Source of the DNA: CAYGYG01 sp964354155
GTDB lineage: Bacteria > Hydrothermota > Tepidihabitantia > SM23-42 > CAYGYG01
Direction: 5' to 3'
Assembly: GCA_964354155.1 (NCBI GenBank)
Contig: CAYGYG010000043.1
Coordinates: 1-16,241, forward strand
DNA: 16,241 nt
Shown here: positions 7,619 through 14,718 of the stretch, in pieces
Position numbering within the stretch: position 1 is the first letter of the stretch
How the letters are laid out: the number at the start of each line of letters is the position of its first letter
Program-made: the position numbers and the translations under genes
Notes under the pieces: model-generated
Told to the model about the DNA's origin: nothing
What the model saw: only the letters and a program-made list of their open reading frames with translations
The model's database searches: none

Positions 7619-7965
7619 TGAGACCTGATGCCGGGGCCGAAGTCGTCTTTCTGCTTGCCGTCTTTCTCCTCGCCGTCTCCTTTGTCATCTACGGGCTGAT
7701 CATCAAACGGTTGCTCCAGCTGATCAAGAAGCAGGGGATCTGGGTATTCCCGTTGTTGAGTGCGTTGGGGCTTTTCTTGGTCGCGATTTTTCACTTATCC
7801 CGGATTCTCTACTATTTTCCCAAGCTGGGGCGGGCGTCGGGCGATCTCTTTGAGCTCATCATCGGGTCGCTACGCATGGGACGAATGGAGAATATCTTCC
7901 TTTTTGGGTCGGGTCTTTTGGTGCTGGTTTGCGGTTGGCTCTACTACACCTGGAGTAGCCGTTAG
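7618..7965 (+). CDS. Second small three-helix membrane protein, unknown
   Basis: A 115-residue protein that I do not recognise. Hydrophobic segments lie at about 7-30 (AEVVFLLAVFLLAVSFVIYGL), 41-66 (IWVFPLLSALGLFLVAIFHLS) and 92-112 (NIFLFGSGLLVLVCGWLYY). A basic stretch (KRLLQLIKK) between the first two suggests a cytoplasmic loop. The frame stays open upstream to 7423, but I chose ATG at 7618. AGGAGG precedes it by 5 nt, it overlaps the previous stop by one base, and the upstream sequence in this frame is polar and overlaps the neighbour completely. Size and topology mirror the preceding protein, so the two probably form a hetero-oligomer. The operon may end here, since 189 nt without a gene follow. 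Confidence 0.8.
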   Translation: MRPDAGAEVVFLLAVFLLAVSFVIYGLIIKRLLQLIKKQGIWVFPLLSALGLFLVAIFHLSRILYYFPKLGRASGDLFELIIGSLRMGRMENIFLFGSGLLVLVCGWLYYTWSSR

Positions 7966-8154
7966 GGTCGTGAGAAGGTTCTTCCTCTTCATGGAATCTG
8001 TCCTTGAGGGCAGTGAACGATTCAGGGTCACGAGGACAATCTAAGGTAAAGGTGGCGGGCCCGCACTCCAGGGTCGTACGGTTGCCATAGGACTTGTCCG
8101 CCATAGGCGGCGTAGAGTGTTGAGGAAAAGTTAAAAGAATCGATCGAGCCCATC
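7966..8154. other. Intergenic gap before tonB, no clear signal
   Basis: No promoter with both boxes and no U-tract terminator is convincing here. A direct repeat GCCATAGG flanks GACTTGTCC near 8084-8106. I cannot tell whether tonB is read from the upstream operon or from a weak promoter of its own. Confidence 0.4.
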
Positions 8155-8850
8155 ATGCTGAGTCAGCGCAGTCCCCTTATTGGAGCCTACCCCTATCTGC
8201 TGAGGCGGGCCTACTACCTCACCAACCTCATCCTGCTCCTTGCCGTTGTTTCGGTTGTCGCCTATCAGAGATGGCAGGTCGTCGAGGCAAGGCGCCAGGC
8301 TTCTCGATCCGGCCGGACGACCGGCATTATTCTCACTTATGCGCAGCTCGGGCCCCCGCCATCGATAAAAGGCGATGAACCATACTCAAAATCCACCGCC
8401 GACGAGCTTCCCGGCCGGCGGCTGGGCCAGCCTAAGCCGGTCAAAGACAGTCTGGCAGTGCAGGAGACGGCGCCGACCCAGGCCGAAATGCCCGGCCCCG
8501 GCGAGAATTTCTCCGGCCGGCTGATCTTCGTGAACCAGCTTGAAGTCGAGCCGATGCCAATCTACCGGGTCGATATCGTGCCAGTTCTGATCCGGCAGGT
8601 CGCCCCGGTCTATCCGGAAGCAGCTAAAAAGGCGAGGCTTCAAGGCACAGTTGTGGTCGAGGGGATAGTCAACACCGATGGTTCGATGATAAACCTTACG
8701 GTTCGATCGTCATCTGGATTGCCATTGCTTGACAGTGCGGCCCTGGTTACGGTTAGTCAATACCGGTTCACCCCGGGCCGGCAGAAGGACCAGGCGATTC
8801 CGGTCATCATTACGATTCCGATTGAATTCAAACGCGCGGGTGGGGGCTAG
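8155..8850 (+). CDS. TonB-family energy transducer
   Basis: A 231-residue inner-membrane protein that would pass proton-motive force from an ExbB/ExbD motor to outer-membrane receptors. It has one N-terminal membrane helix at about 21-38 (YLTNLILLLAVVSVVAYQ), a periplasmic linker rich in Pro and charged residues (about 55-135), and a TonB C-terminal domain at about 143-228. The domain shows APVYPEAAKKARLQGTVVVE, then NTDGSMINLTVRSSSGLPLLDSAA, then YRFTPGRQKDQAIPVIITIPIEF, the standard order for the family. ATG 8155 lacks a good ribosome site. The frame stays open 39 nt further upstream but offers no ATG or GTG. No ExbB or ExbD lies in the window. The receptor gene at 11921, about 3 kb downstream, is the obvious partner. 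Confidence 0.92.
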   Translation: MLSQRSPLIGAYPYLLRRAYYLTNLILLLAVVSVVAYQRWQVVEARRQASRSGRTTGIILTYAQLGPPPSIKGDEPYSKSTADELPGRRLGQPKPVKDSLAVQETAPTQAEMPGPGENFSGRLIFVNQLEVEPMPIYRVDIVPVLIRQVAPVYPEAAKKARLQGTVVVEGIVNTDGSMINLTVRSSSGLPLLDSAALVTVSQYRFTPGRQKDQAIPVIITIPIEFKRAGGG

Positions 8851-8874
8851 ACGCATAGAAAGCGAAATTTGATA

Positions 8875-8902
8875 TTGACAATTGTCGGTTTGTTAATATA
8901 AT
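8875..8902 (+). promoter_or_regulatory. Consensus promoter of the secreted protein/receptor operon
   Basis: TTGACA (8875-8880), a 16-nt spacer and TATAAT (8897-8902), perfect at both boxes. Transcription from about 8909 would give a 5' leader of about 190 nt before ATG 9099. Confidence 0.85.
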
Positions 8903-8923
8903 AATACTCTCAAATCGCGGAAA

Positions 8924-8995
8924 CCGGCCTGCCCCGGTCTTCTTAGGCGGACTGGGGCCTGATAAGGTGGAACGAATTCGACGATTAGGGGCCGG
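8924..8995 (+). promoter_or_regulatory. Structured 5' leader RNA element
   Basis: Within the predicted leader, CCGGCCT (8924-8930) pairs with GGGCCGG (8989-8995), closing a domain. Inside, GCCCCGGTC (8931-8939) pairs with GACTGGGGC (8950-8958), a 9-bp stem with one G-U pair and a 10-nt loop. The remaining 8959-8988 contains the palindrome CGAATTCG. This looks like a riboswitch-like or protein-binding fold, but I recognise no known class. Confidence 0.55.
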
Positions 8996-9038
8996 CCTCG
9001 TATCATCAACTGTATGTGAAGAGCAATGAAGGAGGTTA

Positions 9039-9095
9039 ATGCCTAAACTCCTATATGGTAAAGAGGTTAAAGCACAGGTTAATAAGGAGGCATAA
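9039..9095 (+). CDS. Possible upstream ORF / leader peptide
   Basis: AAGGAGG (9029-9035) lies 3 nt before ATG 9039, which opens an 18-codon frame encoding MPKLLYGKEVKAQVNKEA and ending TAA at 9093-9095, only 3 nt before the main ATG at 9099. Its last codons (AAG GAG GCA) contain the ribosome site of the main gene, so ribosomes finishing it would affect initiation there. The peptide loosely resembles the first residues of FolD proteins, which may be chance or a gene relic. A rival frame at 9055-9102 (16 codons, very basic) has no ribosome site. Confidence 0.45.
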   Translation: MPKLLYGKEVKAQVNKEA

Positions 9096-9098
9096 ACA

Positions 9099-10796
9099 AT
9101 GAAGAAAGTAATGGCTTTGACCATCGTCCTGTGTGTTTTCGGATTCGCGCTTGATTCCAAGGTAACACCGACTGAAGTCTACGGACCACCGAATGTGACC
9201 ATCAACAACAACTGGATCCCGAGCCCGAACGCGGTTCGGATCGACGCCGGTCCTGATCTTCGCTGCGTGACCGGTTCGAGCGGCAAGAACATCTGCGCCG
9301 ATACGACCAGCAACAACGTTGCCGTGCTTTACGGTTTCACTTCGGGCGACCCGGACAATATCCATCAGACCAAGATCGCCTACTCGACGAATAAGGGCGT
9401 GGCCTGGCGGCTGTTTGGACCATTCTCGGTGCGCTACGTCAACTACCGCCGGATGTACGGTGGTATTGATGCACGCGGCGGCAACTGGGTTGCGGCCAGC
9501 GAGGTGATCTACGGCGGCTGGCACGAGGCATACTACCGCGGCGGCGCCTATAATGACTCCAGCACGGCCGCGATGGCCTTTGACGAGGGCGGTTTCCCGA
9601 ACGGTTCATTCCAGAGAAGGACACTACCCCAGTCAGGTACCCCGGCGCACAATGACTGGTTGACCAGTATCGTCGTCCGTCCGGACAATGCCAATGTCGT
9701 CTTCTTCACTGCCGGCGACTATGATATGGGCGCGGGCGGGCCGAAGGACGTCTTTGTTTGGCGTTCGACCGACGGCGGTTACAACTGGGGTGCACCGGCG
9801 GTGTTGGTTCCCGGCTCGGCGGTACCTAATGGTACCCACGATACCCCGGGTATCCGGTGCGGCACCGGCGGGTATGTGTTCTGCTACTTCCAGCGGGAAA
9901 GCCTTATCGGAGCGGACACGTGTTTTCTGCCCTTCTACATCGAGTCCTCGGACAACGGCGCGACCTGGGTTCCGGCGGGCGGCAAGTGCATGTTGACTTC
10001 AATACCCAACCCGCAGTACTCAGGCTGGTGGTATACGTATGATGCCGAAGTTATCAACAACATGCCGTACGTTCTGAACGCACCGGGCGTGCCTGGTTTC
10101 CATCGCGATCAGGTTGAGCTCTTCAGGGCCAGCGGCCCGGTCGGCAACCGGACCTGGACCCGGACTCTGCTGGGCGGCAACACGCCTCCGGGGCAGGACT
10201 CAGCCGTCCGCGAGGTCAACTTCGTGAAGGGCGAATACTTCCCGAGGTTTGCCAACACCTTCGCGGTCGTGGCCAAGATCACAACCGGTGCTGGGACCAG
10301 CCCGCGCTGCTGGACCACCAACAACCTGGGCACGAGCTTCACCTATCGCGGCAATCTGAATGTACCTCTATCGGCGGCAGACAACCCGCTTGAGACGGCA
10401 AAATGTCCGGGCCGGGGTACGGTTCCAGCGACCGATGCGTTCATTCACATGATCTACTGGTCGACGAACAGCGTGTACTGGGAAGGCAGGAACGTGACTT
10501 GGCTCGGCGTCGAGGAAGAGACCGGCCAGAACCTGAACACGTTCAAACTCAACCTCACCCCGAACCCGTTCTCCAATCGTACCGCGATTACCTACACCCT
10601 GCCCAAGAACGACCACGTTACGGTGAAAGTCTACAACGCTATGGGCGAGAAGGTCGGGACGCTGGCGGACGGATATCAGACCAGCGGCACCAGGACTTTG
10701 GTCCTGGACGGCAGCAACCTGCCCAAGGGAACCTACTTCGTCCACTTCAACACCTCGACCGAAAACTACACTGAGAAAGCCCTCTTGGTGAAGTAA
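9099..10796 (+). CDS. Secreted Asp-box beta-propeller protein with T9SS sorting domain
   Basis: A 565-residue secreted protein. A signal peptide (KKVMALTIVLCVFGFALDS, about 1-20) sends it across the inner membrane. Asp-box (BNR) motifs of the S-x-D-x-G-x-x-W type occur at 96-103 (STNKGVAW), 223-230 (STDGGYNW) and 283-290 (SSDNGATW), typical of sialidase-like beta-propellers. Residues 484-565 are a type A T9SS C-terminal domain: TPNPFSNRTAITYTLP, then VKVYNAMGEKV, then LPKGTYFVHF and the terminal ALLVK. It would therefore be exported to the surface by the T9SS and probably cleaved there. No catalytic residues of sialidases are evident, so binding or structural roles are as likely as hydrolysis. 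A strong AAGGAGG lies 8 nt before ATG. A 58-nt gap holding a hairpin separates it from the lipoprotein gene. Confidence 0.85.
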   Translation: MKKVMALTIVLCVFGFALDSKVTPTEVYGPPNVTINNNWIPSPNAVRIDAGPDLRCVTGSSGKNICADTTSNNVAVLYGFTSGDPDNIHQTKIAYSTNKGVAWRLFGPFSVRYVNYRRMYGGIDARGGNWVAASEVIYGGWHEAYYRGGAYNDSSTAAMAFDEGGFPNGSFQRRTLPQSGTPAHNDWLTSIVVRPDNANVVFFTAGDYDMGAGGPKDVFVWRSTDGGYNWGAPAVLVPGSAVPNGTHDTPGIRCGTGGYVFCYFQRESLIGADTCFLPFYIESSDNGATWVPAGGKCMLTSIPNPQYSGWWYTYDAEVINNMPYVLNAPGVPGFHRDQVELFRASGPVGNRTWTRTLLGGNTPPGQDSAVREVNFVKGEYFPRFANTFAVVAKITTGAGTSPRCWTTNNLGTSFTYRGNLNVPLSAADNPLETAKCPGRGTVPATDAFIHMIYWSTNSVYWEGRNVTWLGVEEETGQNLNTFKLNLTPNPFSNRTAITYTLPKNDHVTVKVYNAMGEKVGTLADGYQTSGTRTLVLDGSNLPKGTYFVHFNTSTENYTEKALLVK

Positions 10797-10806
10797 CTAT
10801 GAATAA

Positions 10807-10834
10807 AGGGGGATGGCCATTCGGCCATCCCCCT
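10807..10834 (+). terminator. Strong hairpin between secreted protein and lipoprotein genes
   Basis: AGGGGGATGGCC (10807-10818), loop ATTC, then GGCCATCCCCCT (10823-10834): a perfect 12-bp stem 11 nt after the stop codon. Only AATCCTTAA follows, so the U-tract of a classic intrinsic terminator is missing. It may be a partial terminator or an mRNA 3'-end stabiliser that raises the upstream gene's expression relative to the lipoprotein and receptor. Confidence 0.6.
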
Positions 10835-10854
10835 AATCCTTAACAGGAGGAGAA

Positions 10855-11913
10855 ATGTCCAAAAAGATAACAATCTACCTGGCAGGTCTGGCGTTGACAC
10901 TGTTCATAGCGACCTGCGGTACCGAACCTCCGCCGGCCATGTGGTCCGGGACGCCGGAAGACTCAACCGAAGTCGATGGGCTGATTGCGGCCAATGCCAG
11001 CTATTTTGTCAGCGACGGCTTCCCTTTTGCCAAGGACAGCATGAAGTTGGCCAAGCCGCTGTACGATAGCATGCAGCGCGTGCCATTGCTGGAACGGGTC
11101 TTCGGCCTTGACTCAGTTGCCGTGAGGTACATTGCCGACAGCCTGGGTCTTGAAATGAAGCGGACGAGCCGGAACCAGCGATTTCAGTTCACCCGGGACA
11201 CGACCGTCACGGTTACTGTTTTTGACAGTTTCGAAGTAGACATGAACTATCATGCGGCAAAGGTCTGCTCGCTTTTCTACTTCAAAGACACCTGCAGTAT
11301 TAGCAACCCCTACAAGCCAGTGCTCGATTCGGTGAACTCCTGGCCGGCCAATATCAACCTGACCAAGAGTTTCAAGAGGTCGGTGGCCCGAACGTACCTC
11401 TTCTTCGATTCAGTGGGCGGAGCCTGGCGGTTGGCCAAGTTCACGCCGACCATCATAAATTTCCCTTCGGTCGACAGCGCGCCGCAGATAAACCAGGTCA
11501 GGTTTACCTTGTACGGCTCGACGCGAATTGACACGATACGCTATTCGACCACCGACAACAAACTGAAGGCGATGAACATTCTCCGGCCTTTGGACTCGGT
11601 TCTCACCTACAAACCAGGCGACTCGATACAGATTTTTGTGAGAACGGACTATGATGGTCAGAATGCGGACGCCGGCTACTACATCTTCTACGGTCATCTG
11701 GGCAGCATTCATGATCACCTGGAAGAGGACTACGGGCCGCTCGTAGGGTCAATCCAGTACAATGGTATTTTCTATGTCAAGTTCGACACCCCCGGATACA
11801 AACGCCTGTACGTGCAGGTCGTTGACACCCGGTCCTTCTATGTATCGAACCAGCAAAACACCAAAAAAGATTTTTACTCGACTATCTGGGTAATTCCAAT
11901 CAGAGTCCAGTAG
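10855..11913 (+). CDS. Lipoprotein of unknown function
   Basis: A 352-residue predicted lipoprotein that I do not recognise. The N-terminus is a lipoprotein signal: KK, a hydrophobic stretch (ITIYLAGLALTLF), then IATC with Cys21 as the lipid-bearing residue. Thr at -1 is unusual, since Gly, Ala or Ser is normal, so processing should be checked. The middle (about 25-205) is polar and Ser/Asp-rich with repeated DS pairs. Residues about 205-352 are beta-rich (QVRFTLYGSTRIDTIRYST to RLYVQVVDT and TIWVIPIRV) and may be an immunoglobulin-like sandwich. At 352 residues it is too short for a typical SusD. AGGAGG lies 4 nt before ATG. The receptor gene begins 7 nt downstream, so a role as the receptor's surface or periplasmic partner is likely but unproven. 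Confidence 0.75.
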   Translation: MSKKITIYLAGLALTLFIATCGTEPPPAMWSGTPEDSTEVDGLIAANASYFVSDGFPFAKDSMKLAKPLYDSMQRVPLLERVFGLDSVAVRYIADSLGLEMKRTSRNQRFQFTRDTTVTVTVFDSFEVDMNYHAAKVCSLFYFKDTCSISNPYKPVLDSVNSWPANINLTKSFKRSVARTYLFFDSVGGAWRLAKFTPTIINFPSVDSAPQINQVRFTLYGSTRIDTIRYSTTDNKLKAMNILRPLDSVLTYKPGDSIQIFVRTDYDGQNADAGYYIFYGHLGSIHDHLEEDYGPLVGSIQYNGIFYVKFDTPGYKRLYVQVVDTRSFYVSNQQNTKKDFYSTIWVIPIRVQ

Positions 11914-11920
11914 GAGGTGT

Positions 11921-14710
11921 ATGATGAAGCGAATAATAATACCGATTCTTGCCCTCACGATGTTTCTGTGGGCCGGAGAATACGGCAGGATCGTGGGTCG
12001 AGTCGTTGACGGCGGCACCAATCAGCCGATGATCGGCGCCAACGTCATCGTGGTCGGCACCGAGCTCGGTGCTTCAACCGGCGGCGACGGGTCGTACGTC
12101 ATTCTCTACCTGACCCCGGGTAGTTACACGCTGAAAGCGACTTCGGTCGGCTATGATTCAGTTATCGTCAAGAACGTGATCGTCAACGCCGACCAGACGA
12201 CGAAACAGGACTTCCGGCTCAAGGAGACGGTCATCGCCCTGCCGGCGACCGTGGTCAGCGCCGTAAAGCCGATGGTCACGCCGAACATCGTCGGGACGAC
12301 CCGCATTCAGACCCGGGAAGACATCGAACGGACTCCGGTCATCAACATACCGCAGCTCATCGGGTTGACCGCGGGCGTGACCAAGGATGGTCAAGGCACG
12401 CACTTCCGCGGCGGCCGTCCGGACGAGGTCACTTACTACATCGACGGCATGGCCGCGAAGGTCCCCCAGACCGGCACGGAAGCGGTCAACGTCTCCAAGG
12501 GCTCGGTCGAGGAGATCTCGATCATGCCGGGCGGCTTTGAAGCCGAATACGGCGAAGCTCTTTCCGGTGTGGTCAATATCATCACCAAAGAAGGCGCCGA
12601 CAAGATCGAAATGATGATGCGCTACACGACCGATGAGATGTTCCAGACCGACGAACTGAACTACGGCTACAATTTCTACGAAGGCTACTTCGGCGGTGCC
12701 CTGCCCGGGCTCAAGAGCTTGCGCTACTTCCTTTCCGGCGAAGTCTACGCGGTTGATGACTATGGACCGGATAACGGGACTGGTCTCTTTAAAGTGAACC
12801 GCCCCCGACTTGATTACAAAGCCGAAGGCCGGGTTACATACCGGATACCGCGCGGCAAGCTGTCACTCAGCGGACGCAATACGCGCGAGCAGTTTACGCA
12901 GTACGCCACGGCCTTCCATTTCAACCTGCCGAACTACATTGCCCGAACCTACAGGCAGAACTTTGTCAACGGCGGCCTTAACTACCGGCTGGGTGATAAC
13001 ACCCTGGCCTCGGTAAAAGGAAGCTGGCTTGAGGTCGGAAGGTGGATTGCGGTGCGGGATACGCTTCTGGAGAATCATCCGGAACTGCATCCCGACTACG
13101 GAAGGTTCGCCGGATATGAGAACATGCAACCGCGCGAGTGGTGGGAAGACTACCGGTACAAAGGCCAGTGGGTCATTGATGACGGCGACGTGACGAAAGA
13201 AGAGGTGGTTGACAGCCTGCAGAACTACTATACCGAGTATAATACGCAGAGCGTGGCCAATCCCTACGGTGCGCGCGGTCTCTTCTTTGTCGGCGACTAC
13301 CGCACCTGGGAGTACTACTTCTCTACCACGTATTCAGGCAAGGCCGACGTCACCCACAGTATCGGCAAGGTCCACGAGTTTAAGACCGGAGTCTCGGCGT
13401 CATGGTCGAGCATGGGTGACTGGTACAATTCCCTGCCCTGGGATCCCCTACCCTTCTATGACATCTACGTGCGGGAGCCTTTGAACGGCGCCGCCTACAT
13501 TCAGGACCGGGTCGATTGGGGCGGTATGATACTCAGGGCCGGTGTCAGGTTTGACTATCTTGATGCCAACGCGCTGGGTGTTTCCGACCCCTATGATTCG
13601 ACGTCCTGGGTGTACGCCAAACCGACCTACCGGGTATCTCCCCGCATGGGCTTCTCATTCCCGATCACCGAGCGCATCAAGTTCCGCTTTAACTACGGCC
13701 ACTTCTTCCAGACGCCACCGCTGGACAACCTCTACAGCGTGACGACGCCGAGCGTGGTGGCGATCGCGATTCGGCGCGGCAATCAGATACTCGGCAATCC
13801 GGAATTGCAGGCCAAGAAGACGATTCAATACGAGTTCGGCTTTGAAGACCAGTTGTCGGACGTCTTCTCGCTGGACCTGACCGCCTACTTCCGGGACATC
13901 TACGATCTGGAAACGGTGCGTGAGATCATCGCGCTGCCAACAAGTTACTTCCAGATGGCCAATGCCGACTATGGCAATGTCAAGGGCTTCGAGTTCGGCA
14001 TCAACAAGCGGCTCTCGCAATACTGGAGCGGTCGTATTTCGTATACCCTGCAGTACGCCAAGGGTACTGGTTCCCAGGCCTGGGAGGCTTACTTTGACTA
14101 CTACAATGCAGCCCCAGACCCGGTTACCGGAACCCGGCCGCCGGTGCCGGCGATCGACTTCTGGCTTGATTTTGACGAGCGGAGTATGATCGTGGCTGAT
14201 CTTGGCCTGACATTCCCCGAGGATTTCTCGCTGTTTGTGATGCGCGATCTGGCGCTTTCGACCGTGACGACATATCATTCAGGGCAGCCGTATACGCCGA
14301 CCAATCTCAAGGGTGAACGGACGGGTGATATGAACTCGGCGCGCAAGCCAGGCTACATTAACACCGACCTCAGGTTGAGCAAGGATGTGCCGATCGGTCC
14401 TATGGGCCTGGGTTTGTACTGCTCGATCAACAACCTTCTGAATACCGAGCAGGTGAGAGAGGTCTACGCTTCTTCCGGGAAACCGAACTGGGACGATGCT
14501 GATCCTAACTACGCCCCCTACCAGTTCAGCTCGTTCAGTTTGTTCTCGATGAGCTACTACTCGCCGGCTACCGATATGAACCATGACGGTATCAGCAGTG
14601 GGACCGAACGGTACACTGGCTACATGGATGGCCGTCGTTTTCTGCAGTACAACCCGAACAACTACATGCCTTCGTTCCGGGTCAGATTCGGTGCAAGTAT
14701 AAAGATATAG
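11921..14710 (+). CDS. TonB-dependent outer-membrane receptor
   Basis: A 929-residue receptor of usual length for the family, importing or recognising a ligand across the outer membrane with TonB energy. A short signal peptide (IIIPILALTMFLWA, ending about residue 18) is followed by a carboxypeptidase-regulatory-like domain at about 22-107 (VGRVVDGGTNQPMIGANVIV, then GDGSYVILYLTPGSYTLKA). The plug spans about 120-225 (TREDIERTPVINIPQLI, FRGGRPDEVTYYIDGM, GFEAEYGEALSGVVNIITKEG). The rest is rich in Tyr/Phe beta-strands forming the barrel. Residues 885-896 (DMNHDGISSGTE) match a 12-residue EF-hand calcium loop, odd for a receptor. Two ATGs are adjacent: 11924 has better spacing (6 nt) from AGGAGG than 11921 (3 nt), so the protein may be 928 residues. 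The substrate is unknown; no biosynthesis or degradation genes hint at it. Confidence 0.92.
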   Translation: MMKRIIIPILALTMFLWAGEYGRIVGRVVDGGTNQPMIGANVIVVGTELGASTGGDGSYVILYLTPGSYTLKATSVGYDSVIVKNVIVNADQTTKQDFRLKETVIALPATVVSAVKPMVTPNIVGTTRIQTREDIERTPVINIPQLIGLTAGVTKDGQGTHFRGGRPDEVTYYIDGMAAKVPQTGTEAVNVSKGSVEEISIMPGGFEAEYGEALSGVVNIITKEGADKIEMMMRYTTDEMFQTDELNYGYNFYEGYFGGALPGLKSLRYFLSGEVYAVDDYGPDNGTGLFKVNRPRLDYKAEGRVTYRIPRGKLSLSGRNTREQFTQYATAFHFNLPNYIARTYRQNFVNGGLNYRLGDNTLASVKGSWLEVGRWIAVRDTLLENHPELHPDYGRFAGYENMQPREWWEDYRYKGQWVIDDGDVTKEEVVDSLQNYYTEYNTQSVANPYGARGLFFVGDYRTWEYYFSTTYSGKADVTHSIGKVHEFKTGVSASWSSMGDWYNSLPWDPLPFYDIYVREPLNGAAYIQDRVDWGGMILRAGVRFDYLDANALGVSDPYDSTSWVYAKPTYRVSPRMGFSFPITERIKFRFNYGHFFQTPPLDNLYSVTTPSVVAIAIRRGNQILGNPELQAKKTIQYEFGFEDQLSDVFSLDLTAYFRDIYDLETVREIIALPTSYFQMANADYGNVKGFEFGINKRLSQYWSGRISYTLQYAKGTGSQAWEAYFDYYNAAPDPVTGTRPPVPAIDFWLDFDERSMIVADLGLTFPEDFSLFVMRDLALSTVTTYHSGQPYTPTNLKGERTGDMNSARKPGYINTDLRLSKDVPIGPMGLGLYCSINNLLNTEQVREVYASSGKPNWDDADPNYAPYQFSSFSLFSMSYYSPATDMNHDGISSGTERYTGYMDGRRFLQYNPNNYMPSFRVRFGASIKI

Positions 14711-14718
14711 GAGGAATA

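Noticed and set aside
7259..7965. ExbB/ExbD pair to go with the nearby TonB
   Set aside because: ExbD has one membrane helix and a periplasmic domain, and ExbB is about twice this long. Both proteins here are about 115-119 residues with three helices.
7991..8044. Small frame (17 codons) in the gap before tonB
   Set aside because: It has no ribosome site, no promoter and no sign of conservation that can be judged here.
13655..14278. Open frame of 207 codons on the minus strand opposite the receptor
   Set aside because: It is a shadow of the receptor barrel, with no ribosome site and Arg/His/Val-rich low-complexity translation.
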